54,794 bases of DNA from CAYNST01 sp964399955 (GTDB lineage: Bacteria > Pseudomonadota > Gammaproteobacteria > Pseudomonadales > Cellvibrionaceae), in NCBI GenBank assembly GCA_964399955.1, contig CAYNST010000010.1, positions 1-54,794 of the forward strand, read 5' to 3'. Shown piece by piece: positions 1 through 8,393 of the stretch (its first letter is position 1; each line of letters begins with the position of its first letter). Both the position numbers and the translations under genes were made by a program. The notes under the pieces are model-generated. The model ran no database searches, was not told the DNA's origin, and saw only the letters and a list, made by a program, of their open reading frames with translations.

Positions 1-52
1 CGAAAAAATGGCCTCCAGCAGTGGTGATGAGGAAACGTCAACAGACCCTAGG
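1..52. repeat. Left copy of 52-bp terminal inverted repeat
   Basis: Bases 1-52 are the exact reverse complement of 54742-54793, two bases from the other end of the window. The copy here lies downstream of ilvA. No gene is visible in it. It is most simply a dispersed repeat at which the assembly stopped on both sides. The core TAGGGTCTGTTGA resembles TAGGGCCTGTTGA near 28084. Confidence 0.9.
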
Positions 53-1565
53 CGAGAAAAAACCGGTAGGCGGGGTTATGGGTTTCTTCGCAGAAGCGAT
101 AGTTGAGCTCACGCAGCGACGCCTCTACCTCCTCGCGCTGCTCTGGCGGAACCTGCAAACCCACCAGCACCCGTCCAAAAGCGGCACCGTGGTTTCGGTA
201 GTGGAACATGGAGATATTCCAGCGGCCTGCCAGTTTAATCAGAAACTTGAGCAGAGCACCGGGCCGTTCTGGAAATTCGAAGCGATAAACCACCTCGTGC
301 TCAAGATTGGCCGGCGCATGTCCGCCCACCATATGCCGTATGTGCAGTTTGGCCATTTCGTTGTCGGTCATGTCCACGACCTGGTAGCCCGCTTGCTGCA
401 AAGTATCCACTACCCGTGCGCGATCGCCGCTGTGCGGATTGACTTGCAGGCCCACAAATATGTGCGCTTCCCGGTCATGGGCAAAGCGGTAGTTAAACTC
501 GGTAATTCCCCGCTTTCCCAGCAACTCGCAAAAATCCCGATAACTGCCCGGCCGCTCCGGGATCACTACGGCAAAGACGGCTTCGCGCCCTTCGCCTATT
601 TCCGTGCGCTCGGAAATGTAACGCAACCGGTCAAAGTTGGTATTTGCTCCGCTGTGCACGGCCACCAGTGTCTGTCCGCGAATTCCCGCGCGCTCGGCGT
701 ACTTTTTCAACCCCGCCACCGAACAGGCGCCGGCAGGCTCGGCAATGGAGCGGGTATCCTCAAAGATGTCTTTCACGCCGGCACAGATTTCATCGGTGGT
801 GACGGTAATGACCTCGTCAATGCACTCGCGGATAACCCGGAACGGCTCCTCGCCAATCTGCGCCACGGCAACTCCGTCAGCAAAAATGCTGATTTCCGGC
901 AAAACAACTCGCTCGCCGCTGGCCATGGCAGCCTTCAGGCAGGCCGCCCCTTCCGGCTCTACCGCAATCACCTTGGTCTCCGGGCGCAGGTACTTGATGT
1001 AGGCGGCCATGCCCGCGCAGAGTCCGCCCCCGCCCACCGGTATGAATACCGCGTCGATGTGCTTGGGCCATTGACGCAACAGCTCTGCCGCTACCGTTCC
1101 CTGCCCCGCGATAACATCGACGTCATCGTAGGGCGGGATGTAGGTCATGCCTCTTTCCTGCACCAGCGCGTGGGCGAAACGCGATGCTTCATCGTAGGTG
1201 TCGCCGTGTAAAATCACCTCGCCGCCACGGCGCCTGACCGCATCCACCTTGATACTGGGCGTGGTGCTGGGCATAACGATGACGGCATGCACCCCCATGT
1301 GCTGGGCCGCCAACGCCAGCCCTTGGGCGTGGTTGCCGGCGGAGGCCGCAATCACACCGCGCTGCTTTTGTTCTTCACTCAGGTGCAGCAAACGGTTGTA
1401 AGCGCCGCGAATCTTGAAGGAAAACACCGGCTGCAGATCTTCGCGTTTGATGAGTACCTGATTGCCGGTGCGGTGGCTTAGCTGAGGGGCCTCATCAAGA
1501 GGTGTCTCGACGGCCAGGTCGTAGATGCGAGCATTGAGGATTCGTTTGATGTAGGTGTGCGGCAT
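48..1565 (-). CDS. ilvA: Threonine ammonia-lyase, biosynthetic (threonine deaminase)
   Basis: PLP enzyme that converts threonine to 2-oxobutanoate, the first step of isoleucine synthesis, in the cytoplasm. The 505-residue protein has the fold-type II catalytic domain in its first ~320 residues, with the PLP lysine in SFKIRGAYN (Lys51), the SAGNHAQG motif and the phosphate-binding GGGGL loop near residue 180. Two ACT-like regulatory repeats follow (about 330-410 and 425-505), which marks the long, isoleucine-inhibited form rather than the short catabolic TdcB. The ATG at 1565 fits the usual N-terminus. The next gene on this strand, the GH5-like lipoprotein, lies 131 bp upstream, so ilvA probably has its own promoter there. 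rpiA is divergent beyond that, an ilvA-rpiA neighbourhood seen in pseudomonads but here with the GH5-like gene inserted between them. Confidence 0.97.
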   Translation of the reverse strand: MPHTYIKRILNARIYDLAVETPLDEAPQLSHRTGNQVLIKREDLQPVFSFKIRGAYNRLLHLSEEQKQRGVIAASAGNHAQGLALAAQHMGVHAVIVMPSTTPSIKVDAVRRRGGEVILHGDTYDEASRFAHALVQERGMTYIPPYDDVDVIAGQGTVAAELLRQWPKHIDAVFIPVGGGGLCAGMAAYIKYLRPETKVIAVEPEGAACLKAAMASGERVVLPEISIFADGVAVAQIGEEPFRVIRECIDEVITVTTDEICAGVKDIFEDTRSIAEPAGACSVAGLKKYAERAGIRGQTLVAVHSGANTNFDRLRYISERTEIGEGREAVFAVVIPERPGSYRDFCELLGKRGITEFNYRFAHDREAHIFVGLQVNPHSGDRARVVDTLQQAGYQVVDMTDNEMAKLHIRHMVGGHAPANLEHEVVYRFEFPERPGALLKFLIKLAGRWNISMFHYRNHGAAFGRVLVGLQVPPEQREEVEASLRELNYRFCEETHNPAYRFFLA

Positions 1566-1696
1566 GATGCAGTGCTTTTGTTGGCGGTCGCGATCGGAAC
1601 CTCATGGTATAGCAGTTTCAGCCACAAGTCATGACCGGTCAGCGCCCGCTGCCGGCCGGTGAAACAGCCCTCCGCAAGGCCGAACTGCACCAATCC

Positions 1697-2920
1697 TCAG
1701 CGCATGACATTGTGCACGCACTCCAGTGCAGTGGCGCGCAGTTCGCCTTGCCGCCACTGCCAGGGCCAGGCGCCGGCATAACCATTGTCAGCCAGGCGCT
1801 GGCACATCTGGGAGCCCGCCACCGGATCGTCGAGCAAGTCCAAGATTTGGTCGGCGTAGAATTTGCCAATGAGAATGGGTTTGTCGACACCCCAGTGGGT
1901 GGCCGCATGATGAAACACAGACCAGTCGCCACCGCGCCCTTCGTTGTCATAATAATGCGGCTTGTAGAAGTCGAGAACGGCCAGCCGGTCTCCTCCGGCT
2001 GCAGCTATCATGCGATCGTCGCGGTACCAGTTGCTGCCACCGGCCACATCCGAATTGTATTTGGCCATCGACTTTGAGCCGGTGGTCACCAGCGCCTGCT
2101 GACCATTCTGCTCCGCAGCACGATGGATAGCCGCCGCCAGCACCGCCTGGGTACGAACAATATCAGCACGGCTGGGTATGCGCGTCTCGTCGACGGCTTC
2201 TTCCTCGTGAAACCAGCTTTCGGTCATGACCTCCGCCTCATTGAACAAGTCCCAGGCGAATAGCTGCGGGTGATCGTTGAGCGCCTCAACCATGGGCAGC
2301 AGGGCGTTGTCTATATAGGACTGCAGCACCCCTTCGTCCACCAACAAACGGTAATTGTCCAGCGTCGGAGGCTGCCTGAATTCATTGTTTCGCAACATGT
2401 CGAAAGACCAGAGCGTAGGCACAATGAATATGTTGTATTGACTGGCAATATCCAGTGCCCGGCGCAGGTCCTCTATCATGTTTCCGCCCGGAGCTGTTAC
2501 CAGCCTCTGCCCGTCCACCAGACCCCACTCGGGTGTGCGACTGCCGTCTGCGTGCACCCACCAGCGCACGCTGTTGCCGCCCGCTGCCTGTACGTCATCC
2601 AGCATCTGATGCAGGAGGTCTTCATGCAGCCCGCTGCCAAAATCTGCCGCAAAATCCAACCAGGCCAAATTGACACCGGAGAGGTAAAAATCCTGCCCCT
2701 GGCGGCTGATAAGACTTGGAGAGGTACCGCCGCCGGGCAACTCGTCTGGAGGGCATAACTCTGACGAAGGGTCTGCAGTGCAATCAACGTCAGGCTTGGG
2801 CTGACCTCCGGCGTCGGTGCCGGAGACCTTGGCCACGTTGTCACAAGCGCCAAGCAAGAACAGCAGCACTGCCGCGCCGGCCAGGGTGTGCAGAGTGCGG
2901 GGGAACGCAATAACGGCCAT
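1697..2920 (-). CDS. GH5-like (clan GH-A) lipoprotein with altered nucleophile
   Basis: A 407-residue predicted lipoprotein. It has a signal peptide with lipobox LLGAC (lipid Cys26), a Pro/Gly-rich linker to about residue 65, then a (beta/alpha)8 glycoside hydrolase resembling family 5 cellulases/mannanases. NSVRWWVHADG, the acid/base region WDLFNEAE and the KPHYYD strand are recognisable. In active relatives the nucleophile sits in a strand reading roughly KPILIGEF. Here the codons give KPILIGKF (AAA where GAA is expected), so the catalytic Glu is apparently Lys. If this is right, the protein is a carbohydrate-binding pseudoenzyme or a gene losing function, but the frame is intact. The ATG at 2920 has GGAG nine bases upstream. 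It lies between ilvA and rpiA, probably as an accessory insertion. Family membership is fairly sure; substrate is unknown. Confidence 0.8.
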   Translation of the reverse strand: MAVIAFPRTLHTLAGAAVLLFLLGACDNVAKVSGTDAGGQPKPDVDCTADPSSELCPPDELPGGGTSPSLISRQGQDFYLSGVNLAWLDFAADFGSGLHEDLLHQMLDDVQAAGGNSVRWWVHADGSRTPEWGLVDGQRLVTAPGGNMIEDLRRALDIASQYNIFIVPTLWSFDMLRNNEFRQPPTLDNYRLLVDEGVLQSYIDNALLPMVEALNDHPQLFAWDLFNEAEVMTESWFHEEEAVDETRIPSRADIVRTQAVLAAAIHRAAEQNGQQALVTTGSKSMAKYNSDVAGGSNWYRDDRMIAAAGGDRLAVLDFYKPHYYDNEGRGGDWSVFHHAATHWGVDKPILIGKFYADQILDLLDDPVAGSQMCQRLADNGYAGAWPWQWRQGELRATALECVHNVMR

Positions 2921-3127
2921 GAGCCATGTCTCCAGATGATGAACTAAATTTTATTGACGCTTCAGCTTGCGCATGGGAGCGTGGATGGGTGGTATCAGGC
3001 GCAACCCCATCAGGACCCGAACGGCCCAGTGATGAAACGTTTTGCGCAGCCACCACCAACGCTTTGCCAACCGCTGGACACCTCTGCTGATAGCCCGCCC
3101 CTGGTAGAAGATGCGACCACCGCTATT

Positions 3128-3154
3128 TAGACACATGCGGAAAGCGCGTACAAT
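3128..3154 (+). promoter_or_regulatory. Probable sigma70 promoter for rpiA
   Basis: TAGACA (3128-3133, 5/6 to the -35 consensus) and TACAAT (3149-3154, 5/6 to the -10) are separated by 15 bp, which is short. They would start transcription about 20 bases before the rpiA ATG. This is a visual match only. Confidence 0.4.
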
Positions 3155-3181
3155 TGGCTCTTTTTCGACTGCAGATACCTC

Positions 3182-3874
3182 ATGAAACAGGACCAACTCA
3201 AGCAGGCTGTGGCCCAGGCTGCCCTGGCTTATGTGCTGCCACGCATGCAGGAGCACAGCGTGCTAGGCGTGGGAACAGGCTCTACGGCCAACTTCTTCAT
3301 TGACGCACTGGCCCCTCATAAAGACCGCTTTGCCGGCGCGGTAGCCAGCTCGCAGGCTTCGGCTGCAAAGCTGCGTGCCCACGGCATAACCTTGTTCGAC
3401 CTCAACGACGTTGAAGACCTGCCGGTCTATGTCGACGGAGCCGACGAGACCACTGCAGAACTTATGCTGATCAAAGGCGGCGGTGCAGCCCTGACACAGG
3501 AAAAAATCATCGCCTACGCCGCCGACACCTTCGTGTGCATGGTGGACGAGAGCAAGTGGGTCGAGCAACTGGGGCGGTTCCCCCTGCCGGTTGAGGTAGT
3601 CCCACAGGCCCGCAATCGTGCGGCAAAAGCCCTGGCGGCCCTGGGAGGCAAACCGGTCTACCGCGAAGGCGTAGTCACCGACAACGGCGGCCACATACTG
3701 GATGTGCACGGCTTGCACATTTCCAGCCCCAGGGCACTGGAGCAAAGCATAAACCAGATTCCCGGGGTGATCAGCAACGGCCTGTTTGCGGTCCGCCCCG
3801 CCGACGTCTTGTTATTGGGAACCGCAAAGGGCGTGCAGACGTTGCACCGGCCGGGGCTTTCGCGGCTGTGTTAA
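3182..3874 (+). CDS. rpiA: Ribose-5-phosphate isomerase A
   Basis: Interconverts ribose-5-phosphate and ribulose-5-phosphate in the non-oxidative pentose phosphate pathway. The 230-residue protein is slightly longer than the ~219 usual for the family. It shows the phosphate-binding loop GVGTGSTANFF near the N-terminus, the substrate segment DGADE and the KGGGAALTQEKI block with the catalytic Lys/Glu region, then the conserved C-terminal GVISNGLFAVRPADVLLLGT. The last ~12 residues (HRPGLSRLC) are an extension beyond the normal end. The start ATG follows a plausible promoter closely, with only a weak ribosome-binding site. serA follows on the same strand after 127 bp that contains a small ORF. 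Confidence 0.96.
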   Translation: MKQDQLKQAVAQAALAYVLPRMQEHSVLGVGTGSTANFFIDALAPHKDRFAGAVASSQASAAKLRAHGITLFDLNDVEDLPVYVDGADETTAELMLIKGGGAALTQEKIIAYAADTFVCMVDESKWVEQLGRFPLPVEVVPQARNRAAKALAALGGKPVYREGVVTDNGGHILDVHGLHISSPRALEQSINQIPGVISNGLFAVRPADVLLLGTAKGVQTLHRPGLSRLC

Positions 3875-3900
3875 AATTACCCGCTGACTGCGGAGGCAAA

Positions 3901-4005
3901 ATGAACAACTGCGGAACCAACTGTATAGTTTCGAGATTGTTGCCTGAATCTTGCTCTTATTTCAATCGAACGCTTCACAAGCCATCCCATCTGGAACTGC
4001 AATGA
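3901..4005 (+). CDS. Small leader ORF (34 aa) overlapping the serA start
   Basis: An ATG preceded by GGAGG (3892-3896, four bases of spacing) opens a 34-codon frame whose TGA overlaps the serA ATG as ATGA (4002-4005). The peptide MNNCGTNCIVSRLLPESCSY... contains three Cys and four Ser. serA itself has only a weak GGAA upstream, so its translation could depend on ribosomes finishing this ORF. No attenuator hairpin was evident. The function is inferred purely from layout, and it could be chance. Confidence 0.4.
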   Translation: MNNCGTNCIVSRLLPESCSYFNRTLHKPSHLELQ

Positions 4006-5234
4006 CCGCCAAGACTTCGCTCGAAAAAGACAAAATCAAATTCTTGCTGCTGGAAGGCGTACACGAGTCCGCCGTGCAGACACTCAAGGCCGCCGGCTAC
4101 ACCAACATTGACTATGTCAGCAAGGCCTTGGCCGGCGACGAACTTATTGAACACATTAAGGATGCGCACTTTGTGGGTCTGCGCTCGCGCACCCAGTTGA
4201 CGGCGGAGGTTTTTGCCCAGGCGCCAAAACTGATTGGCGTGGGCTGTTTCTGCATCGGTACCAATCAGGTGGACCTGAAAGCTGCGCAGGCCCATGGCGT
4301 GGTGGTATTCAACGCGCCTTTCTCCAACACCCGCAGTGTCGCGGAGCTGGTCATCGCCGAAGCCATCCTGCTGCTGCGCGACATTCCGGCCAAAAACGCC
4401 GCCTGCCACCGAGGCGGCTGGCTGAAATCCGCACTTGGCTCCTATGAGATACGCGGCAAGACCCTGGGCCTGATAGGTTACGGCGCCATCGGTAGCCAGG
4501 TCAGCGTCCTGGCCGAAAGCCTGGGCATGCGCGTCATATTCTACGATGTGATCGGCAAGCTGCCCATGGGCAATGCCAGCGCTTGCGCCTCTGTGAATGA
4601 CCTGCTCGGTCAGGCCGATATCGTCAGCTTGCACGTGCCCGAACTGGCCAGCACCAAAAAACTGATGGGGGCGGAGCAAATTGCCGCCATGAAACAAGGC
4701 GCCATTCTTATCAATGCCTCACGCGGCACCGTAGTAGACATAGATGCCTTGGCCCAGGCGCTGGAAGAGCGGCGGCTTGCCGGTGCCGCCATCGACGTCT
4801 TCCCGGTGGAGCCGAAGAGCAACCAGGACGAGTTTGTGAGCCCGCTGCGGCGCTTTGACAACGTCATCCTCACCCCGCACATTGGCGGCTCCACCGTTGA
4901 AGCACAGGAAAACATAGGCACCGAGGTGGCGCACAAGCTGATCAAATACTCGGATAACGGCACCACTACCAGCTCCGTCAACTTTCCTGAGGTGGCACTG
5001 CCTACACAAAACCAAATGCACCGGCTGCTGCACGTTCACCAGAACGTGCCGGGCGTAATGCGCGCCATCAACCAGATTTTCTCCGACAACAACATCAATA
5101 TTGTTGGCCAGTATCTGCAGACCAACGAAAACCTGGGTTATGTGGTCATTGATTTGGAGTCCAGCTACAGTGAACTGGCCCTGGAGCAACTGAAATCAAT
5201 ACCCGCCACCATCCGCTGCCGCGTACTGTTCTGA
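4002..5234 (+). CDS. serA: D-3-phosphoglycerate dehydrogenase
   Basis: Oxidises 3-phosphoglycerate to 3-phosphohydroxypyruvate with NAD, the first step of serine synthesis. From the ATG at 4002 the product is 410 residues, the length of E. coli SerA. A longer in-frame start near 3951 would add 17 unlikely residues. It has the split substrate domain, the Rossmann nucleotide site GLIGYGAIGSQ (about residues 155-165), the catalytic Arg in INASRGTVVD, the acidic residue in DVFPVEP, and the His in LTPHIGGSTVEAQ. It ends with a C-terminal ACT domain (about 335-410) for allosteric serine inhibition. The stop overlaps the next start by one base, so the thioesterase gene is co-transcribed. A 34-codon ORF overlaps its start. 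Confidence 0.97.
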   Translation: MTAKTSLEKDKIKFLLLEGVHESAVQTLKAAGYTNIDYVSKALAGDELIEHIKDAHFVGLRSRTQLTAEVFAQAPKLIGVGCFCIGTNQVDLKAAQAHGVVVFNAPFSNTRSVAELVIAEAILLLRDIPAKNAACHRGGWLKSALGSYEIRGKTLGLIGYGAIGSQVSVLAESLGMRVIFYDVIGKLPMGNASACASVNDLLGQADIVSLHVPELASTKKLMGAEQIAAMKQGAILINASRGTVVDIDALAQALEERRLAGAAIDVFPVEPKSNQDEFVSPLRRFDNVILTPHIGGSTVEAQENIGTEVAHKLIKYSDNGTTTSSVNFPEVALPTQNQMHRLLHVHQNVPGVMRAINQIFSDNNINIVGQYLQTNENLGYVVIDLESSYSELALEQLKSIPATIRCRVLF

Positions 5235-5638
5235 TGGACTACCGCTTTACCCTGCCCTTCAAAGTGCGCGACTACGAATGCGACATGCAGGGCATAGTCA
5301 ACAACAGCGTCTATCAGAACTACCTGGAGCACACGCGCCACGAATACCTGCTCAGCCGGCAAATGGACTTTGCCGAACTGACCCGGGAAGGAATTCACCT
5401 GGTGGTGACCCGCATCGAACTTGACTTCAAAGGCTCTCTGCGCAGTGGTGACAACTTCTGGTGCGGCTTGAACGTGGTGCGCCGCGGGCGGCTGCGCTTT
5501 GAGTTTGAGCAGGATATTTATCGCAGTGCAGACAACCGCCTGATGCTTAGCGCCCGGGTAACCGGTACCGGCGTATCGCCGCACGGGAAGCCCCTGCGCG
5601 GCGAGCAGTTGCATAAGCTGTTCGAGCGGCTCGGTTAA
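5234..5638 (+). CDS. Acyl-CoA thioesterase, 4-hydroxybenzoyl-CoA thioesterase (hotdog) family
   Basis: A 134-residue single-domain hotdog-fold protein. The N-terminal strand and active-site segment RDYECDMQGIVNNSVYQNYLEHTRHEYL carry the family's Asp (in YECDMQGIV) and the HxR helix, as in YbgC/FadM-type thioesterases. These enzymes hydrolyse acyl-CoA thioesters in the cytoplasm; the substrate here cannot be told from sequence. The ATG shares one base with the serA TGA (TGATG), so translation is probably coupled. The association with serine synthesis is likely positional only. Nothing is odd in length or motifs. Confidence 0.85.
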   Translation: MDYRFTLPFKVRDYECDMQGIVNNSVYQNYLEHTRHEYLLSRQMDFAELTREGIHLVVTRIELDFKGSLRSGDNFWCGLNVVRRGRLRFEFEQDIYRSADNRLMLSARVTGTGVSPHGKPLRGEQLHKLFERLG

Positions 5639-5681
5639 GCGCGGCTGTTCACACCCGGCCAGCTGTGGGCTGCCAGTCACT

Positions 5682-6686
5682 TCAGCCGGTGGAGCACACG
5701 CTTCGGCTGCGAAAAAACTGGCTCACTCCGCCATAGATGGCCTGCCTCCAGGGTTCGGCCTCGTTTGCCAGGTGGTGGCGCGCACCCTCAACCATATTGA
5801 CCTGAACACAGGAAAAGTGCTGCTGAATCTTCTGCAGGTTGTAACGCCAGTCGACGACCCGGTCCTGAGTACCCTGCACTATCAAGGTGGGCACATCCAC
5901 GGTCGGCTGGTGGTCGAAGTCATTTATCCAGCGGTTCAGCGCAGCGACCCAGCTAACAGACAATTGCCGCGCCTGCAGTGGGTCGTGGTTGCGCAGGAAG
6001 TTGCAAAACTCCTCATCATGGCTGTTGGCGTTGGCAAAGTCTCTTTGCACATGCTGAACAAAACCGCCCAGGGCAAGAAAGGCGAGACGGCCGAGCCACC
6101 ACTGGCGCGGCCTGACCAGTGGCCCCAGGAGCACCAGCCGCTCAAAATCCGGGGGCTGCTGCTTGGCTGCGCCTTTGAAAGCCAGGTCCATAAGGACGGC
6201 GGCGCCAGTGCTCTGGCCCACGCCATAGCAGGGGGCTTTGCAATGCCCGGAAAAAAATCCGTGCGTATCGGCTATAACCTGGCTGTAATAGTGAAAGTCT
6301 GCAATGGCCGTCGGCAAACCGCTACTCAAGCCGTGACCCGGGAGATCCACGGCCACCACCGCATAGCCACTCTTTAGAAAATGACGAATCAAATGCTGGA
6401 ATAGGCCCACATGGTCAAACAGACCGTGCACCAGGAACACTGTGCCTCGGGCCGAGGGAGGCTTCCAGTAAAAAGTTGCGATCCGATAGGTATGGTGGGC
6501 GGCAGTACAGGTGCGATAACCCCAGTAAAAATCCGCCGGCACCTCTTTCAAGGTTTCATAGTAGCCGTAAAACTCAAGGTAGCTGTGAAGTGCATGAGAC
6601 AAACTGCCCAACGCATTGCAGGGCTTGGCCAGGCCAAATTCCGGCAGACTTTGCGTTACCTCGGCGCATAGCTCGGCATTGAACAT
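5682..6686 (-). CDS. Alpha/beta hydrolase, monoacylglycerol-lipase-like
   Basis: A serine hydrolase of about 334 residues when started at the ATG at 6686; the frame is open 57 codons further upstream, so the start is uncertain. It has the oxyanion-region motif FLVHGLFDHVG, the nucleophile elbow GQSTG (a variant of GxSxG), the late Asp in GTQDRVVDW and the catalytic His in EGARHHL. The order and spacing match the COG2267 lysophospholipase/monoglyceride lipase group. No signal peptide is visible with this start. It is convergent with the serA-thioesterase pair, 43 bp away. The physiological substrate is unknown. Confidence 0.8.
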   Translation of the reverse strand: MFNAELCAEVTQSLPEFGLAKPCNALGSLSHALHSYLEFYGYYETLKEVPADFYWGYRTCTAAHHTYRIATFYWKPPSARGTVFLVHGLFDHVGLFQHLIRHFLKSGYAVVAVDLPGHGLSSGLPTAIADFHYYSQVIADTHGFFSGHCKAPCYGVGQSTGAAVLMDLAFKGAAKQQPPDFERLVLLGPLVRPRQWWLGRLAFLALGGFVQHVQRDFANANSHDEEFCNFLRNHDPLQARQLSVSWVAALNRWINDFDHQPTVDVPTLIVQGTQDRVVDWRYNLQKIQQHFSCVQVNMVEGARHHLANEAEPWRQAIYGGVSQFFRSRSVCSTG

Positions 6687-7020
6687 GTCTTGTCTCGGTC
6701 GGTGAGGTTGCAGCGGCGTGTTTGCGCCTCTGGTTTTGAATGCAGGGCTTTGCGTTAGTTCGACCTGCGCCCAGCTAGCAGGCCAGCCCGAGTGGTGCTT
6801 CACACTTGCCCCGTGAGCAGGGCCTGCGGCCGTGCTCAATTCAGTATAGACAATCACTCTTCCGGGGCCGGTAATCCGCAGGCGGACACCAGCAGTTCAA
6901 GCAGGGCGGCCGTATGAAGGCTCTATCAGTGCGCGACAGCCAGGGGGCAGCGGCCGAAACTGCATCTACCCCGGCGCGGCAACCTGCTCGGGAAGCATTC
7001 AAGAAGAGGAGACAAGGGCA

Positions 7021-7692
7021 TTGGCTGATGACGATTTGTGCCCCCTGTGCGTAAGGGACTCCTGCTCCACGCCTTTTTTTGCGGATAGGCACAGGCGATA
7101 CTACCGCTGCGAACATTGTGCGCTGGTTTACGCCGAGCGCCGCTCTCTGCCCCGCGCAGCCGAAGAAAAGGCGATTTACGATCTACACCAGAACGGGGCC
7201 GCCGACCCGGGTTATAGGCACTTCTTGAGCAGGTTGGCCAACCCGCTGCTGCAGCGCCTGCGCCCGGAGCAGGTACAAGGGCTGGATTTTGGCTGCGGCC
7301 CAGGCCCAGCTTTAGCAATGATGCTGGAAGAGGCCGGACGGGAAATGTCGCTATTTGACCCGTTCTATTACCCGAATACTTGGGCCTTAGAGCAGGTTTA
7401 CGATTTTATCTGCTGCACGGAAGCCATTGAACATTTTCACCGCCCGGCGCACGAGTGGAAGCTGCTTAACAACCTCCTGGCCCCTGATGGCTGCCTGGCC
7501 ATCATGACCCAGATGCTGATTCACCCCAATAGATTCGCACGTTGGACCTATAAAAATGACCCAACTCACGTGAGTTTCTTCAGTCGGGAGACCTTTGCGT
7601 TTCTTGCTGAACGGGACGGCTTTGAATGCGAATTTGTGGGCGACAATGTGGTGTTGATGCAGCGGCACAAAAAAGTGCGAATTAACCCATAG
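7021..7692 (+). CDS. Class I SAM-dependent methyltransferase with N-terminal zinc finger
   Basis: A 223-residue protein starting at TTG (7021), chosen because AGAGGAGA lies upstream at good spacing and no in-frame ATG fits. The first ~35 residues hold CPLC...CEHC, a small zinc ribbon often found on methyltransferases of this type. The Rossmann domain follows with motif I GLDFGCGPG, the acidic strand SLFDPFYYPN, motif DFICCTEAIEHFHRP and a C-terminal half ending HKKVRINP. The substrate cannot be predicted. It stands alone between a divergent hydrolase and a convergent small gene. Confidence 0.85.
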   Translation: MADDDLCPLCVRDSCSTPFFADRHRRYYRCEHCALVYAERRSLPRAAEEKAIYDLHQNGAADPGYRHFLSRLANPLLQRLRPEQVQGLDFGCGPGPALAMMLEEAGREMSLFDPFYYPNTWALEQVYDFICCTEAIEHFHRPAHEWKLLNNLLAPDGCLAIMTQMLIHPNRFARWTYKNDPTHVSFFSRETFAFLAERDGFECEFVGDNVVLMQRHKKVRINP

Positions 7693-7872
7693 GCGCTGAA
7701 CCATTGCAGTCACAGCAAAGCCAGATAAATTCGGGTATTTGGACAGCACTTTTCGAAGGTCCTGCATTGACGGCCCCGCCTTGGTCAGGCGCTGGAGCCG
7801 CCCCCACCTTCCGTGGCATTCGCGCCAACTAAAATGTCACAGCCGGCGCAACACCCGTTAGTTTAAAACGTA

Positions 7873-8208
7873 TCAGCTGTGGTCTCTGCCCTTATGCTTT
7901 TTATCTTTGCGGTCTTTTTTGGCTTCTTGCAGGTTTTCGTACTGCTCGAATTCATCGTCCGTCAAAATAGCCTGTAGACGCTCTTCTTTTTGATCCTTGA
8001 GAGAACTTATTTGATCCTTGGACCGCTCTTTTACTTCTTTTTTCTGATCGTGAAAATTTTCCAAAACCTGCTGCACTTCCTCGCCTCGCTGATCATCCAG
8101 ATTCAGCGCATTAACCACATCTTCCGCCTTGTCTTCTTTATCCGCGAATGCAGCCATTGGCAAAGCCATGCCCAGTACTGCGCTACCTACTATATGTCGA
8201 ATCTTCAT
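7873..8208 (-). CDS. Small periplasmic coiled-coil protein (Spy-like in character)
   Basis: A 111-residue protein with signal peptide MKIRHIVGSAVLGMALPMAAFA and a mature part that is almost wholly charged helix (Lys, Asp, Glu, Gln) with heptad character. It includes LTDDEFEQYENLQEAKKDRKDKK, which recalls the Spy/CpxP LTxxQ family in tone but lacks clean LTxxQ motifs. The start at 8208 is set by the ribosome-binding site TGGAGGA six bases upstream, rather than the longer frame. The likely location is the periplasm. A chaperone or metal-stress role is only a guess. Confidence 0.75.
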   Translation of the reverse strand: MKIRHIVGSAVLGMALPMAAFADKEDKAEDVVNALNLDDQRGEEVQQVLENFHDQKKEVKERSKDQISSLKDQKEERLQAILTDDEFEQYENLQEAKKDRKDKKHKGRDHS

Positions 8209-8393
8209 AAAATCCTCCAGAAACTTATAAGATTTACAATCTTCATCGTTGCCATGCCGTGAATACTGCGTTGGCGTGGCGCCTTGACAGATGTATTGCA
8301 AGGCGGATGCCGATTCGGCCAAATATCAGGAATAAATTAATGGATTACCGAAAAGCGCGCGGGTTTATCAGAAAACGCTGTGCCCGGCAGGAC

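Noticed and set aside
2951..3256. Minus-strand frame between the GH5-like gene and rpiA, giving a basic Trp-rich peptide
   Set aside because: It overlaps the rpiA promoter and start on the opposite strand, has no ribosome-binding site, and its composition looks like a shadow. I treat 2921-3181 as intergenic.
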